A stretch of 64,000 nucleotides of DNA, taken from Paenibacillus sp. HWE-109 (GTDB lineage Bacteria > Bacillota > Bacilli > Paenibacillales > NBRC-103111). The notes below the pieces were generated by a model. It was not told the DNA's origin. It worked only from the letters and a program-made list of their open reading frames with translations, and did no database searches. Position 1 is the stretch's first letter. The number at the start of each line of letters is the position of its first letter. The stretch covers positions 7,952,501 through 8,016,500 of the forward strand of contig NZ_CP091881.1 in assembly GCF_022163125.1 (NCBI RefSeq), written 5' to 3'. Shown here piece by piece: positions 51,854 to 60,767 of the stretch. The translations under genes were made by a program, and so were the position numbers.

Positions 51854-52464
51854 TGCAGCCTTACCGGATCGCGATTTTTGCTTCGGGCAGCGGCTCTAAT
51901 TTCCAGGCGATCGTGGACCAGGTACAGAAGGGGAAGCTTGATGTCAGCATCGAGCTTCTTGTCTGTGACCGCCCCAAAGCCTACGTGGTTGAGCGCGCCA
52001 AGGAAGCGAAAGTGCCAATGTTCGTGTTCAGTCCAAAGGAATATGAAAGCCGCGAGGCTTATGAAGCTCTCATTCTGAAGGAGCTTGTAGAGCGTCAGGT
52101 TGATCTGATCGTGATGGCTGGCTACATGCGGATTATTACGGATGTGCTGGTTGGGCCTTATTATGGGCGGATGATCAACATTCACCCATCGCTGCTGCCG
52201 TCTTTTCCGGGCGTGCGCGCGATTGAGCAAGCCGTCGAGTACGGCGTGAAGCAAACCGGCGTCACCGTGCACTTCGTGGACGGCGGCCTGGACTCGGGCC
52301 CGATTATTGCGCAGCGCGCCGTGGAGATCCACGAGCACGAGACCGCGGAATCGCTCGCGGAGCGGATTCATGCGGCCGAGCATGTGCTGCTGCCGCAGGT
52401 GATCCGCTGGCTGCGCGAGGCTCGCGTGAGCCTGGATGGCCGCAGGGTTGGCGTGCGGCTTTAA
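51853..52464 (+). CDS. purN: GAR formyltransferase (PurN)
   Basis: 203 aa. It has IAIFASGSGSNFQAIVDQV and the active-site NIHPSLLPSFPGVRAIEQA, followed by GVTVHFVDGGLDSGPII. It uses 10-formyl-tetrahydrofolate. Its last four bases lie inside the start of the 113-bp tandem repeat array. Confidence 0.96.
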   Translation: MQPYRIAIFASGSGSNFQAIVDQVQKGKLDVSIELLVCDRPKAYVVERAKEAKVPMFVFSPKEYESREAYEALILKELVERQVDLIVMAGYMRIITDVLVGPYYGRMINIHPSLLPSFPGVRAIEQAVEYGVKQTGVTVHFVDGGLDSGPIIAQRAVEIHEHETAESLAERIHAAEHVLLPQVIRWLREARVSLDGRRVGVRL

Positions 52465-53016
52465 GGCTGTTTCGCAGCGCTAAGTCAGGCAGCTGGTCAG
52501 AATTGGCTGCTTTAAGGCTGATTAACAGCGTTAAAGAGACGGTTTCCCCGCATGAGGCGGAGATAGGCCAAGGTTAAGGCTGTTTCTCAGCGCTAAGTCA
52601 GGCAGCTGGTCAGAATTGGCTGCTTTAAGGCTGATTAACAGCGTTAAAGAGGCGGTTTTCCCGCATGAGGCGGAGATAGGCCGAGGTTAAGGCTGTTTCG
52701 CAGCGCTAAGTCAGGCAGCTGCTCAGAGTTAGCTGCTTTAAAGCTGATTTACAGCGTTAAAGAGGCGGTTTCCCCGCATGAGGCGGAGATAGGCCGAAGT
52801 TAAGGCTGTTTCGCAGCGCTAAGTCAGGCTGCCGGTCAGAATTGGCTGCTTTAAGGCTGATTAACAGCGTTAAAGAGGCGGTTTTCCCTCATGAGGCGGA
52901 GATAGGCCGAAGTTAAGGCTGTTTCGCAGTCTTAAGTCAGGCTGCCGGTCAGAATTAGCTGCTTTAAGGCTGATTAACAGCGTTAAAGATTCGGTTTCCC
53001 CGAAGAGGCCGAAGTT
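52461..53016. repeat. Five tandem 113-bp repeats between purN and purH
   Basis: Units begin with TTAAGGCTGTTT at 52461, 52574, 52687, 52800 and 52913, exactly 113 bp apart. The fifth unit is shortened near its end. Each unit holds two related imperfect palindromes (TTAAGGCTG...CAGCGCTAA and TTAAGGCTG...CAGCGTTAA) and a GCGG...CCGC hairpin. Units differ at scattered positions, so the array is not brand new. No ORF spans it. It sits inside the pur transcript upstream of purH. Confidence 0.95.
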
Positions 53017-53084
53017 ATTTTCATTTTTCAACGCGAAAAGCACTCGTAAACTATCTATAAATTCAATTTCTGGGAGGAAGCATA

Positions 53085-54632
53085 GTGGCAATCAAAAGAG
53101 CACTCATCAGCGTTTTCGATAAAACGGGTATCGTTGAATTCGCAAGCGAGCTGACGAAGCTGGGCGTTGAGATCATATCCACAGGCGGTACGCTAAGTTT
53201 GTTGAAGGATAAAGGGGTACCGGTTATCGGTATTTCGGAAGTGACAGGATTCCCGGAGATCATGGATGGCCGCGTCAAAACGCTGCATCCGAACGTCCAC
53301 GGCGGATTACTGGCTGTTCGTGACAACGTAGAGCACCAAGAGAGCATGAAGAAGCTTGGCTTGGAGTATATTGATTTGGTTGTTGTGAATTTGTATCCTT
53401 TTGCGGAGACGATTGCGAAGCCGGATGTGACTTACGAAGATGCGATCGAGAACATCGATATCGGTGGACCGACGATGCTTCGTTCTGCAGCGAAAAACCA
53501 TGCGTTCGTTTCCGTTATCGTCGACACGACTGACTATGCCAAAGTGTTGGAAGAAGTCCAGGAGACAGGCGACACGACGCTGGAAACGCGCAAGCGTTTG
53601 GCAGCCAAAGTGTTCCGTCACACAGGAGCTTACGATGCTTTGATTGGCGACTATTTGACTGGCCTGCAAGGCGAGCCTTACCCAGAGCGCTACACGGTAA
53701 CTTATGAGAAAATGCAAGAGCTTCGCTACGGGGAGAACCCGCATCAAAGCGCGGCTTTCTACCGCAAGCCGAATGCAGCTGCCGGGAACATTACGACGGC
53801 TGAACAATTGCATGGTAAAGAATTATCCTACAACAATATTAATGATGCGAATACAGCCCTTCAAATTGTCAAAGAATTCAGCGAGCCAGCGGTTGTAGCC
53901 GTTAAGCACATGAATCCTTGCGGCGTAGGCATTGGTACAAATGTACTTGAAGCTTATACCAAAGCGTACAATGCTGATCCTACGTCCATCTTCGGTGGTA
54001 TCGTAGCGGCTAACCGTGCGATTGATGAGGCGACAGCGCAATTGCTGCATGAGATTTTCCTGGAAATCGTCATTGCGCCTGATTTTACACCGGAAGCGCT
54101 CGATATCCTGTCCAAAAAGAAAAACATCCGCTTGCTTAAAGTTAGCGGCTTAGATACGATCGCTGGTCGCCAATCAGAGCCAGTGCTGACAACCGTTGAA
54201 GGCGGCATGCTCGTTCAAGCGAGCGATGCTTACCAATTGACGGAAGCTGATCTGAAAGTTGTTTCTGAGCGTCAACCGACAGCGGAAGAGATGAAGCAAC
54301 TGCTTTTCGCATGGAAAGTAGTTAAGCACGTTAAATCCAATGCGATTGTCCTCGTTGCAGACGATATGACCGTAGGTGTGGGCGCTGGTCAAATGAACCG
54401 CGTGGGTGCTGCCAAAATTGCCATCGAGCAAGCTGGCGAGAAGTCCAAAGGTTCTGTGCTTTCCTCCGATGCGTTCTTCCCAATGGGCGACACGCTCGAA
54501 ATGGCAGCAAAAGCTGGCATCACTGCTGTGATTCAGCCAGGCGGCTCGATCAAAGATGAAGAATCCATTCGCGTTGCGAACGAAAATGGCATTGCTATGG
54601 TCATGACGGGCGTACGTCATTTTAAACACTAA
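53085..54632 (+). CDS. purH: Bifunctional AICAR formyltransferase / IMP cyclohydrolase (PurH)
   Basis: 515 aa. The N-terminal cyclohydrolase domain has ALISVFDKTGIVEFA and GRVKTLHPNVHGGLL. The C-terminal transformylase has AVVAVKHMNPCGVGIG (Lys-His pair) and the C-terminal VMTGVRHFKH. It does the last two steps to IMP. GTG 53085 follows GGGAGGA. Confidence 0.97.
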   Translation: MAIKRALISVFDKTGIVEFASELTKLGVEIISTGGTLSLLKDKGVPVIGISEVTGFPEIMDGRVKTLHPNVHGGLLAVRDNVEHQESMKKLGLEYIDLVVVNLYPFAETIAKPDVTYEDAIENIDIGGPTMLRSAAKNHAFVSVIVDTTDYAKVLEEVQETGDTTLETRKRLAAKVFRHTGAYDALIGDYLTGLQGEPYPERYTVTYEKMQELRYGENPHQSAAFYRKPNAAAGNITTAEQLHGKELSYNNINDANTALQIVKEFSEPAVVAVKHMNPCGVGIGTNVLEAYTKAYNADPTSIFGGIVAANRAIDEATAQLLHEIFLEIVIAPDFTPEALDILSKKKNIRLLKVSGLDTIAGRQSEPVLTTVEGGMLVQASDAYQLTEADLKVVSERQPTAEEMKQLLFAWKVVKHVKSNAIVLVADDMTVGVGAGQMNRVGAAKIAIEQAGEKSKGSVLSSDAFFPMGDTLEMAAKAGITAVIQPGGSIKDEESIRVANENGIAMVMTGVRHFKH

Positions 54633-54700
54633 AAACAACTGAGAATGCTCACGATCGTTTCTGAGACCGTGGGCATTCCCCATGAGAGGGGACTATAACC

Positions 54701-55960
54701 ATGCGTGTACTAGTTATTGGACGAGGCGGGCGTGAGCACGCGATTGTGTGGTCATTGAGCAAAAGCCCAAAAATCAGCAAATTGTTCTGCGCGCCGGGGA
54801 ACGGCGGGATTGCCGGTTTGGCCGAGTGCGTGCCGATTACGGAGCTGCAATTCGAGGAAATCAGCACATTTGCGAAGGAGCAAGCGATTGATCTGGTCAT
54901 GGTAGCTCCTGATGATCCGTTAGCTGCAGGTTTGGTCGACCATTTGGAAGCCAAAGGCATCGCCGCTTTCGGACCGCGCGCTAATGCAGCGATTATCGAG
55001 GGCAGCAAGGTTTTCATGAAGGAACTTTTGAAAAAATACAGCATTCCTACAGCTGCCTATGAATCCTTTGACGCATATGAGCCAGCACTGGCTTACTTGC
55101 GTACACAAACAGCGCCGATCGTGATCAAAGCAGACGGTTTGGCTGCTGGCAAAGGCGTGACCGTTGCTCAGACGATGGAAGAAGCGGAAGCTGCGCTGAA
55201 AGATATTATGGTGGACCAAGTGTTCGGCAAATCCGGCGCGAGCGTCGTCATTGAGGAATTCCTGACAGGACAAGAGATGTCTTTGCTGGCTTTCGTGGAT
55301 GGCTCCACAGTTCGTCTGATGGTGCCTTCGCAGGATCACAAGCCTGTGTTTGACAACGACAAAGGGCCAAATACGGGCGGAATGGGGACTTACTCACCGC
55401 TGCCGCATATTCGTGAATCCATCGTGCAAGAGGCGCTTGAGAAAATCGTGCAGCCAACGGCAGATGCCATGGTTGCAGAAGGCCGCCCGTTCAAGGGTGT
55501 GCTGTATGCAGGTCTGATTTTGACCCCGAATGGTGTGAAAACGATCGAGTTCAACGCGCGCTTCGGAGATCCGGAGACGCAGGTTATTTTGCCAAGATTG
55601 CAAACGGATCTGCTGGATATTTTCCTGGCGATCAACAACGGGACGCTGGCTGAGCAGCCGATCGAGTGGAGCGAAGACGCAGCGGTTTGTGTCATTGTGG
55701 CTTCACCGGGCTATCCGGCCGCATATCCTAAGGGTCTGCCGATTACGGGGCTGGATCAGGTTCAAGATTCGCTCGTGTTCCACGCGGGGACAGCTATCGA
55801 GGACGGTCAAATCGTTACCAACGGCGGGCGCGTGCTGGGCATCACAGGAATCGGCAAAGATATTATCGAAGCTCGTCAGAAAGCTTATGCCGATTTGGAT
55901 CGGATTCATTTTGACGGGAAACATTACCGGACGGATATTGCGATGAAGGCTTTGAAATAA
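54701..55960 (+). CDS. purD: GAR synthetase (PurD)
   Basis: 419 aa ATP-grasp enzyme. It has MRVLVIGRGGREHAIVWSLS, KADGLAAGKGVTVAQT, HKPVFDNDKGPNTGGMG and IEFNARFGDPETQ. It joins glycine to phosphoribosylamine. Last gene of the pur operon. Confidence 0.97.
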   Translation: MRVLVIGRGGREHAIVWSLSKSPKISKLFCAPGNGGIAGLAECVPITELQFEEISTFAKEQAIDLVMVAPDDPLAAGLVDHLEAKGIAAFGPRANAAIIEGSKVFMKELLKKYSIPTAAYESFDAYEPALAYLRTQTAPIVIKADGLAAGKGVTVAQTMEEAEAALKDIMVDQVFGKSGASVVIEEFLTGQEMSLLAFVDGSTVRLMVPSQDHKPVFDNDKGPNTGGMGTYSPLPHIRESIVQEALEKIVQPTADAMVAEGRPFKGVLYAGLILTPNGVKTIEFNARFGDPETQVILPRLQTDLLDIFLAINNGTLAEQPIEWSEDAAVCVIVASPGYPAAYPKGLPITGLDQVQDSLVFHAGTAIEDGQIVTNGGRVLGITGIGKDIIEARQKAYADLDRIHFDGKHYRTDIAMKALK

Positions 55961-56022
55961 ATAAAACCCGAAGGGGAAAAGGGATATAAGTTCAAGTCTT
56001 TTATTGTCCTCCGGCAAGTCAT

Positions 56023-56201
56023 CACCACCCGGGGGGATACAAAACTGGGTGGTCTATTATGTTTCTTAACTTTCAACAAAATGTCTGTTTTGTTGAAAGA
56101 TTGAACGGGAACAAATGATTTGGTAAGAGGTCATGGTAAGTCTAGTACCGCAAAAAAAAGGCTGCCAAACAAAGAATTTTCTTGTTGGCAGCCTTTTTCA
56201 T
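56023..56201. terminator. Hairpin and bidirectional terminator after purD
   Basis: A first hairpin ACCACCC/GGGTGGT lies at 56023-56052 without a T-run. A clear terminator at 56153-56199 has AAAAAAAGGCTGCCAA and TTGGCAGCCTTTTT stems. Confidence 0.85.
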
Positions 56202-56640
56202 ATCAATTATGAGTTATGTCCTAATAATGAACTAAAAAATTAATTACCGTAAAGACAAAAACCTTGATGTATAGCGACATTAATAAGTTCAACTCCCCGC
56301 CTGTACAACCGATCGCCACGTTTCTCAGAAACGAAGAGGCAGGTTGATTAAGTCGTTTTCGTCGACAAAGAATATCCTCCCTAATGGGCTTATACGCATC
56401 TAAAGCACGAACGATCTTGGGGGTAAGCATAAATTTTCACTCTTTATCCCCTATACCAATTATTGATATCGTAGATTGTAACGATTCTTGTAAGTATCCA
56501 CTCTTAAATTTGTCCTGTAGAGTATCAAATTCAATATTTAGTACTTCAATTCGACTTATTTCCTGTTGGCTTTGATTGAAGGTAAGCAGTTTTAACAAAA
56601 CGCCAGTTTTTGTATCAACCCACATTTAATTCGGTTTATA
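56202..56640 (-). other. Gene-poor stretch with weak minus-strand ORFs
   Basis: Two small minus-strand ORFs (56437-56625, 62 codons; 56221-56430, 69 codons) lie end to end. The first begins MWVDTKTGVLLKLLTFN, the type of segment found in secreted regulatory domains. It has a stop codon directly before the ATG and no ribosome site. They look like fragments of a lost gene rather than functional genes. Confidence 0.35.
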
Positions 56641-56643
56641 GAG

Positions 56644-56772
56644 TTGAAGACTGTTTGTGCTGGCAATCATCCGGAAGAAGCACGGCTTCCGGTGACTGCG
56701 GCCAATATGCCGCCCATATTCAGTCATGAACGTGTGTTTGAAACCCCCTTAATGACGGTTCCCGATAAATAA
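56644..56772 (+). pseudogene. Unidentified C-terminal protein fragment
   Basis: A 42-codon open stretch ending in TAA encodes a plausible protein tail (HPEEARLPVTAANMPPIFSH and on). It has no start codon or ribosome site and is isolated in AT-rich DNA. I do not recognise the family. Base composition (about half GC) differs from the flanks, which suggests a gene remnant. Confidence 0.3.
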
Positions 56773-56846
56773 AATATATGCAGTAATTTGTAATATGATG
56801 TAAAATGTTAGTGTATGATATAACATACATAGGAGGATTTAACTTC

Positions 56847-56975
56847 ATGATGAAATAATATTATGTAATTCCGACATCAATTACTATTGAGGTGGGCATC
56901 TTTTCGGCCGGTGTTTATGCGGATGGGGTAGTCAGTTGGGGACAGTCGAAGAAGAAGAGTAATTGGTTATATTAG
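56847..56975 (+). pseudogene. Small ORF interrupted by UAA at codon 4
   Basis: AGGAGG (56831-56836) is followed by ATG ATG AAA TAA, then 38 more open codons in the same frame (YYVIPTSITIEVGIFSAGVY and on) to TAG at 56973. Without the UAA this would be a well-started 42-residue peptide. It is either a decayed small gene or a sequence error. Confidence 0.35.
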
Positions 56976-56994
56976 GAGTTGAATAGAGATTATT

Positions 56995-57040
56995 AGAGGA
57001 GCAGGATGCATTTATTGAGAGTTCAAATCTCTCTTCCTCT
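56995..57040 (+). other. tRNA 3'-end-like structure (deleted tRNA or att relic)
   Basis: AGAGGAG (56995-57001) pairs with TTCCTCT (57034-57040) as a 7-bp acceptor-like stem. GAGAG TTCAAAT CTCTC (57017-57033) is a canonical T-arm with GTTCAAATC. D and anticodon arms are missing (15 nt instead of about 43). A T-run follows, no CCA. It could also simply act as a terminator. Confidence 0.45.
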
Positions 57041-57109
57041 TTTTATTATGGGACGAAAGGGTAACACCCTAAGAGTCTCAAAAATACATAAGAAGCGCGA
57101 GGAATAGAA

Positions 57110-58063
57110 ATGAAGAATTTATTCAGTAAAAAAGTTTCAGCAATCATTGCAATTGTATCACTAGCTGTATCGGCAGGAACTTTAGCCTATGCTGATTCAG
57201 CACTTAAGCAAATCACAGCATATCAAAATCAAGCATTAAAAGTAACTGTCAATGGTAGTGAAGTTGATATGTCCAGTGAAGATGGGACTATGTATCCAGT
57301 GGTTTATGATGGCCATAGCTATGTATCTGCGAAAGCAGTTGCAGAAGCTATGGGAGGTTCTGTTAAATGGAATAACTCAACTCAAACAGTTGAGATCACT
57401 AGTGGAACTCGTACTGGTTCTGGAATTCCAGACAAAGACAATACTACTAAACCAACACCTAAACCTACTGCAGCACCTACTCCTCCTCCAGTAACTAAAC
57501 CGTCTGAAGGATCTTCTAACTCTGGTACAGTATCCAGTGGGGAGTCGGTGGCCTATACAGATATTTATAACAATCCTTACTCAAAAGGTCATTGGAAAGC
57601 AAATTATAAAGTAAGCGTAAATAAAGTAACGCCAGTTACTGCTGAACAGGTTGTAGAATTAGGATTCAAGAAACCGGATGCTACTTCTACTACTAGTTGG
57701 GCTTTAGTTGATGTTACAGTGAAAGCTGACAACATTACTTATACTCAGGTAAAACCAGATCCAGGTAGTGAATATAGCTACATATCTAGTATTGTTCCTC
57801 AGTTCTCAGGAGTGACTGTAGCTGATAAAAGTGCTAAGATTATTGGAGTAACTGATTATGGATTCGATGGTTCTTTTAGTAGAAACTTGGGTGATGCTCT
57901 TGGTTCTGATAATAAGATTAAACCGGGTGAGACAAAGTCTTATAATGTCTCTGGTAAAATCTTAGTTACTCTATTTAAAGGTCAAAGTAATATGCTTTGG
58001 ATTCGTCAACAGGATAGTACCGTAGAGTTTGACTCAAGTGCTCTCTATATTAAACTTAACTAA
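57110..58063 (+). CDS. Secreted stalk-domain (copper amine oxidase N-like) protein
   Basis: 317 aa. Signal peptide (about 1-29, KKVSAIIAIVSLAVSAGTLAYA). A stalk domain covers about 40-95, with DGHSYVSAKAVAEAMGG and KWNNSTQTVEI. A Pro/Thr/Lys-rich linker (about 105-135) leads to an unrecognised C-terminal beta-rich domain. GAGGAA precedes ATG 57110. AT-rich like its surroundings. Probably exported and wall-associated; role unknown. Confidence 0.82.
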   Translation: MKNLFSKKVSAIIAIVSLAVSAGTLAYADSALKQITAYQNQALKVTVNGSEVDMSSEDGTMYPVVYDGHSYVSAKAVAEAMGGSVKWNNSTQTVEITSGTRTGSGIPDKDNTTKPTPKPTAAPTPPPVTKPSEGSSNSGTVSSGESVAYTDIYNNPYSKGHWKANYKVSVNKVTPVTAEQVVELGFKKPDATSTTSWALVDVTVKADNITYTQVKPDPGSEYSYISSIVPQFSGVTVADKSAKIIGVTDYGFDGSFSRNLGDALGSDNKIKPGETKSYNVSGKILVTLFKGQSNMLWIRQQDSTVEFDSSALYIKLN

Positions 58064-58086
58064 TCTGCTATAATTCGTAGTTATAA

Positions 58087-58121
58087 AAGAGAGACTCAAT
58101 CTACTACGGATTGAGTCTCTA
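58087..58121. terminator. Terminator after stalk-domain gene
   Basis: AGAGACTCAATC and GATTGAGTCTCT, a perfect 12-bp stem with loop TACTACG, flanked by A/T-rich sequence. Confidence 0.85.
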
Positions 58122-58576
58122 ATTATATCAATGAATATGCAATACAATGGATGTATGTTGAGTTGCAGGAAAGTACATCAAGTAGTTGATTATTAATTAG
58201 CAATATATAATTAGGAACATGTACCGTTTGCTACTATAAGCAATGCAAGACACTGTTTATAATTTATATTGACATAATAGTTGGTATAACACTGGTCATA
58301 AAGTCTTCAATATTATAGTTAAGATACTAGGTAGTGAGGTGGAAGATAAGTCCACACTCACTTTTTCTTTGTATTACGGAAAGAATAGATAAACAAAATA
58401 TACACTATATTGACCAATGTCAGTAAACTATTGCTATGTTAGCAAAGACAATTCTACATACAGTAAATACAAGCAATATAAATGACACTTATGTAACTAA
58501 TTCAGACCAATTAGTTAAACTAGCATATACGGTATGTGGAGATGTAGTGAAGACAAACATTATTCTTGCGCCAACC
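58122..58576. other. AT-rich region without supported gene
   Basis: Low-complexity AT-rich DNA. A plus-strand ORF at 58436-58660 has no ribosome site and opposes the credible small gene at 58577-58708, so I do not call it. Confidence 0.5.
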
Positions 58577-58708
58577 TTACTTTTTATCATTAGTGCCCCT
58601 AATGAGCTTGTCCTTATGTTTATAGACGAACCATACCGCAACGAGTACACCAACGATTAAAACAAGGGACAGCCACTCTTGAGAAACGAAGTTCCAGAGG
58701 TTGTGCAT
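58577..58708 (-). CDS. Small single-pass membrane protein (43 aa), hypothetical
   Basis: 43 aa beginning MHNLWNFVSQEWLS. A hydrophobic helix follows at residues 14-29 (LSLVLIVGVLVAVWFV), then a basic tail KHKDKLIRG. AAGGAGG is 7 nt before ATG 58708, a strong site. It is shorter than usual ORF cutoffs. No family recognised; the helix plus charged tail suggests an integral membrane regulatory or structural microprotein. Confidence 0.65.
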   Translation of the reverse strand: MHNLWNFVSQEWLSLVLIVGVLVAVWFVYKHKDKLIRGTNDKK

Positions 58709-58868
58709 GGGAGTGCCTCCTTCCGTTTATGCGTGAGGATAGTTTTGGCAATAGTGTCAGGATTCATGCATATGTCGCAGTCTAGCAGGAGTTTCCAAAG
58801 CAAAAAGCGAAATTAGCAAGATCATACGCGTTCTTTGGTACGGGATAGAGATAGATGGGGGAAGCTTA

Positions 58869-59831
58869 GTGAAAAGAGATGGAATTCAGACACGGCGAGT
58901 CTTGTATGTAGTGCTTTTGATTAGTTTTGCGGTGACAGCCTTAGTGTATAGATCGAACATGAAGTCTGTCGTTCAACCGACCGCTGAGGTCACTCAGCCG
59001 AGGGAGTCGGAGCTGCCTATAGAAGCAGTTCTAGCTAAGGTGGGCTCGGCGCCTGAGATGGCGATTGTAATATCAGAACCAACAGTGCAGCCGACAGTGC
59101 AGCCTGCGGTGCAAGCAGTGGGCGAGGCTGAAGCGCAGGCAACGGCACAACCAACCGTGCAACCAACACCGGGGGCTGCTGCCCACAAGGCCAAGTCGTC
59201 CGGCAAGCTCGTCATGCTCGACCCGGGACATCAGCGCCAAGGGAACAACACGCCTGAGCAGGTGGGCCCTGATGTTAGGGACACCAAGCCAGCTGTCAGC
59301 TCCGGGACGGTCGGTGTCCGCACGAAAAAAGCGGAATATGTTCTCAACCTGGAGGTTTCGTTGTTGATCAAGGCTCAGCTCGAGCGCCGCGGCATCGAAG
59401 TTGCGATGACGCGCGAGACGCATGACGTCGATATCAGCAACAAACAGCGCGCAGAGATGGCGAATGAAGCCGGAGCGGCACTCGCTGTGCGCATTCATGC
59501 GGATGGGGATAGTTCACCCAAGACCAAAGGGTTCTCCGTACTGTATCCGTCTGCTTCCACGGCAGCCGTTAAGCCGATTGCGGCAGAGAGCCGTCAGGCG
59601 GCGGGCTACCTTGTGGAACATTTGAAGGCTGCAACTGAGGCGTCCGGAAGAGGACTCTCAGCGAGGAGCGATTTGTCAGGGTTCAATTGGTCCCAAGTGC
59701 CGGTCGTGTTAGTGGAGCTGGGCTTTATGACGAATCCGGAAGAGGACGAGCTCATGTCCGAGCCGGAGTATCAGAAAAAGCTGGCCGCAGGCATTGCTGA
59801 CGGGATTGAGCAATTTATGACAAGCAGATGA
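58869..59831 (+). CDS. N-acetylmuramoyl-L-alanine amidase (Amidase_3, CwlD-like)
   Basis: 320 aa. An N-terminal signal anchor (about 10-28) is followed by a Pro/Thr/Val/Gln linker with repeated TVQP units (75-105). The Amidase_3 zinc domain follows with KLVMLDPGHQRQGN (His), VGVRTKKAEYVLNLEVS (Glu), AVRIHADGD (His) and VELGFMTNPEED (catalytic Glu). It cleaves the amide bond between muramic acid and peptide in the wall. GTG 58869 follows GGGGGAAG. Confidence 0.9.
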   Translation: MKRDGIQTRRVLYVVLLISFAVTALVYRSNMKSVVQPTAEVTQPRESELPIEAVLAKVGSAPEMAIVISEPTVQPTVQPAVQAVGEAEAQATAQPTVQPTPGAAAHKAKSSGKLVMLDPGHQRQGNNTPEQVGPDVRDTKPAVSSGTVGVRTKKAEYVLNLEVSLLIKAQLERRGIEVAMTRETHDVDISNKQRAEMANEAGAALAVRIHADGDSSPKTKGFSVLYPSASTAAVKPIAAESRQAAGYLVEHLKAATEASGRGLSARSDLSGFNWSQVPVVLVELGFMTNPEEDELMSEPEYQKKLAAGIADGIEQFMTSR

Positions 59832-59884
59832 GATGATCGCTGGGAGTATAGGAATATCAAGCCATAAATACACTGAAAACCGAA

Positions 59885-59912
59885 ACCGCCCCCCAAAGGC
59901 GGTTTTATTTAT
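59885..59912 (+). terminator. Terminator after amidase gene
   Basis: AAACCGCC and GGCGGTTTTATTT with a CCCCAAA loop. Confidence 0.85.
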
Positions 59913-59978
59913 ACCTAAAGGCGTATAATGTAGGAGATAGGATGGTTTTTCCAACTCATGGATGAAGGAGGGTGTGCG

Positions 59979-60764
59979 ATGCTGCCAACGTTTTTTATAG
60001 CTCATGGAACACCAAGTTTGGTCATAGAGCAGCATGCTTACACCGAGTTTCTGCAGAAGCTGGCCCGAAGCATTCCCAGACCCAAAGCGATCGTGCTGTT
60101 CAGTGCGCACTGGGAAAGTGACGTACAGAAAATTAGCGCTGCCATTCATCCGGAAACGATCTATGATTTTACGGGCTTTTCGGAGAAACTTTATACCATT
60201 AAGTACCCAGCTAAAGGAGATTTGACGCTTAGTTTACATATACAGCGGTTATTCCAAGAGGATGGCATTCGGTGCGAGCTGGATGATGAGCGCGGGCTGG
60301 ACCATGGAGCATGGGGGCCGCTTACTATGATGTACCCGGATGCGGACATTCCGGTAGTCACGTTGTCGGTGAATCCGCGGCTAACCGCGGAAGAGCATTA
60401 CCGCATTGGTGCCGCGTTAGGCGCTTTGCGGGAGGAGGATGTGCTGATCCTCGGCAGCGGCGGGACGGTTCATAATGTAAGGCGGCTGGACCGGAATAAT
60501 CCAGTACCCCAGGTATGGGCTGTGGAGTTCGACGAGTGGCTGGCGGAGCAGCTGGAGACGTGGAATCTAGAGGCGTTGGTTCGATACGACGAAAGAGCGC
60601 CTAATGTGCGTGAGGCGGTTCCGACGCCGGAGCATTTTGTCCCGCTGCTGCTGGCGATGGGCGCAGCGGATACGACGCGCAGAGCGAAGCTGCTGCATCA
60701 CAGCTTCCAGATGGGCACGCTCAGCTTGTGCTGCTGGATGTTCGGGGCGAAGCGGAAGTCGTAG
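59979..60764 (+). CDS. LigB/DODA-type extradiol ring-opening dioxygenase (YgiD-like)
   Basis: 261 aa from ATG 59979, 6 nt after AAGGAGGG; the upstream ATG 59958 precedes that site. Class III extradiol dioxygenase family: TFFIAHGTPSLV (metal His), LFSAHWES (His), RGLDHGAWGPL (His) and LGSGGTVHNVR. It resembles 4,5-DOPA dioxygenases such as YgiD. Natural substrate in Firmicutes is unclear. Converges on the next gene with 3 nt between stops. Confidence 0.9.
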   Translation: MLPTFFIAHGTPSLVIEQHAYTEFLQKLARSIPRPKAIVLFSAHWESDVQKISAAIHPETIYDFTGFSEKLYTIKYPAKGDLTLSLHIQRLFQEDGIRCELDDERGLDHGAWGPLTMMYPDADIPVVTLSVNPRLTAEEHYRIGAALGALREEDVLILGSGGTVHNVRRLDRNNPVPQVWAVEFDEWLAEQLETWNLEALVRYDERAPNVREAVPTPEHFVPLLLAMGAADTTRRAKLLHHSFQMGTLSLCCWMFGAKRKS

Positions 60765-60767
60765 CCG

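Noticed and set aside
58436..58660. 74-codon plus-strand ORF
   Set aside because: No ribosome site; its 3' part is antisense to the better-supported 43-aa gene at 58577-58708.
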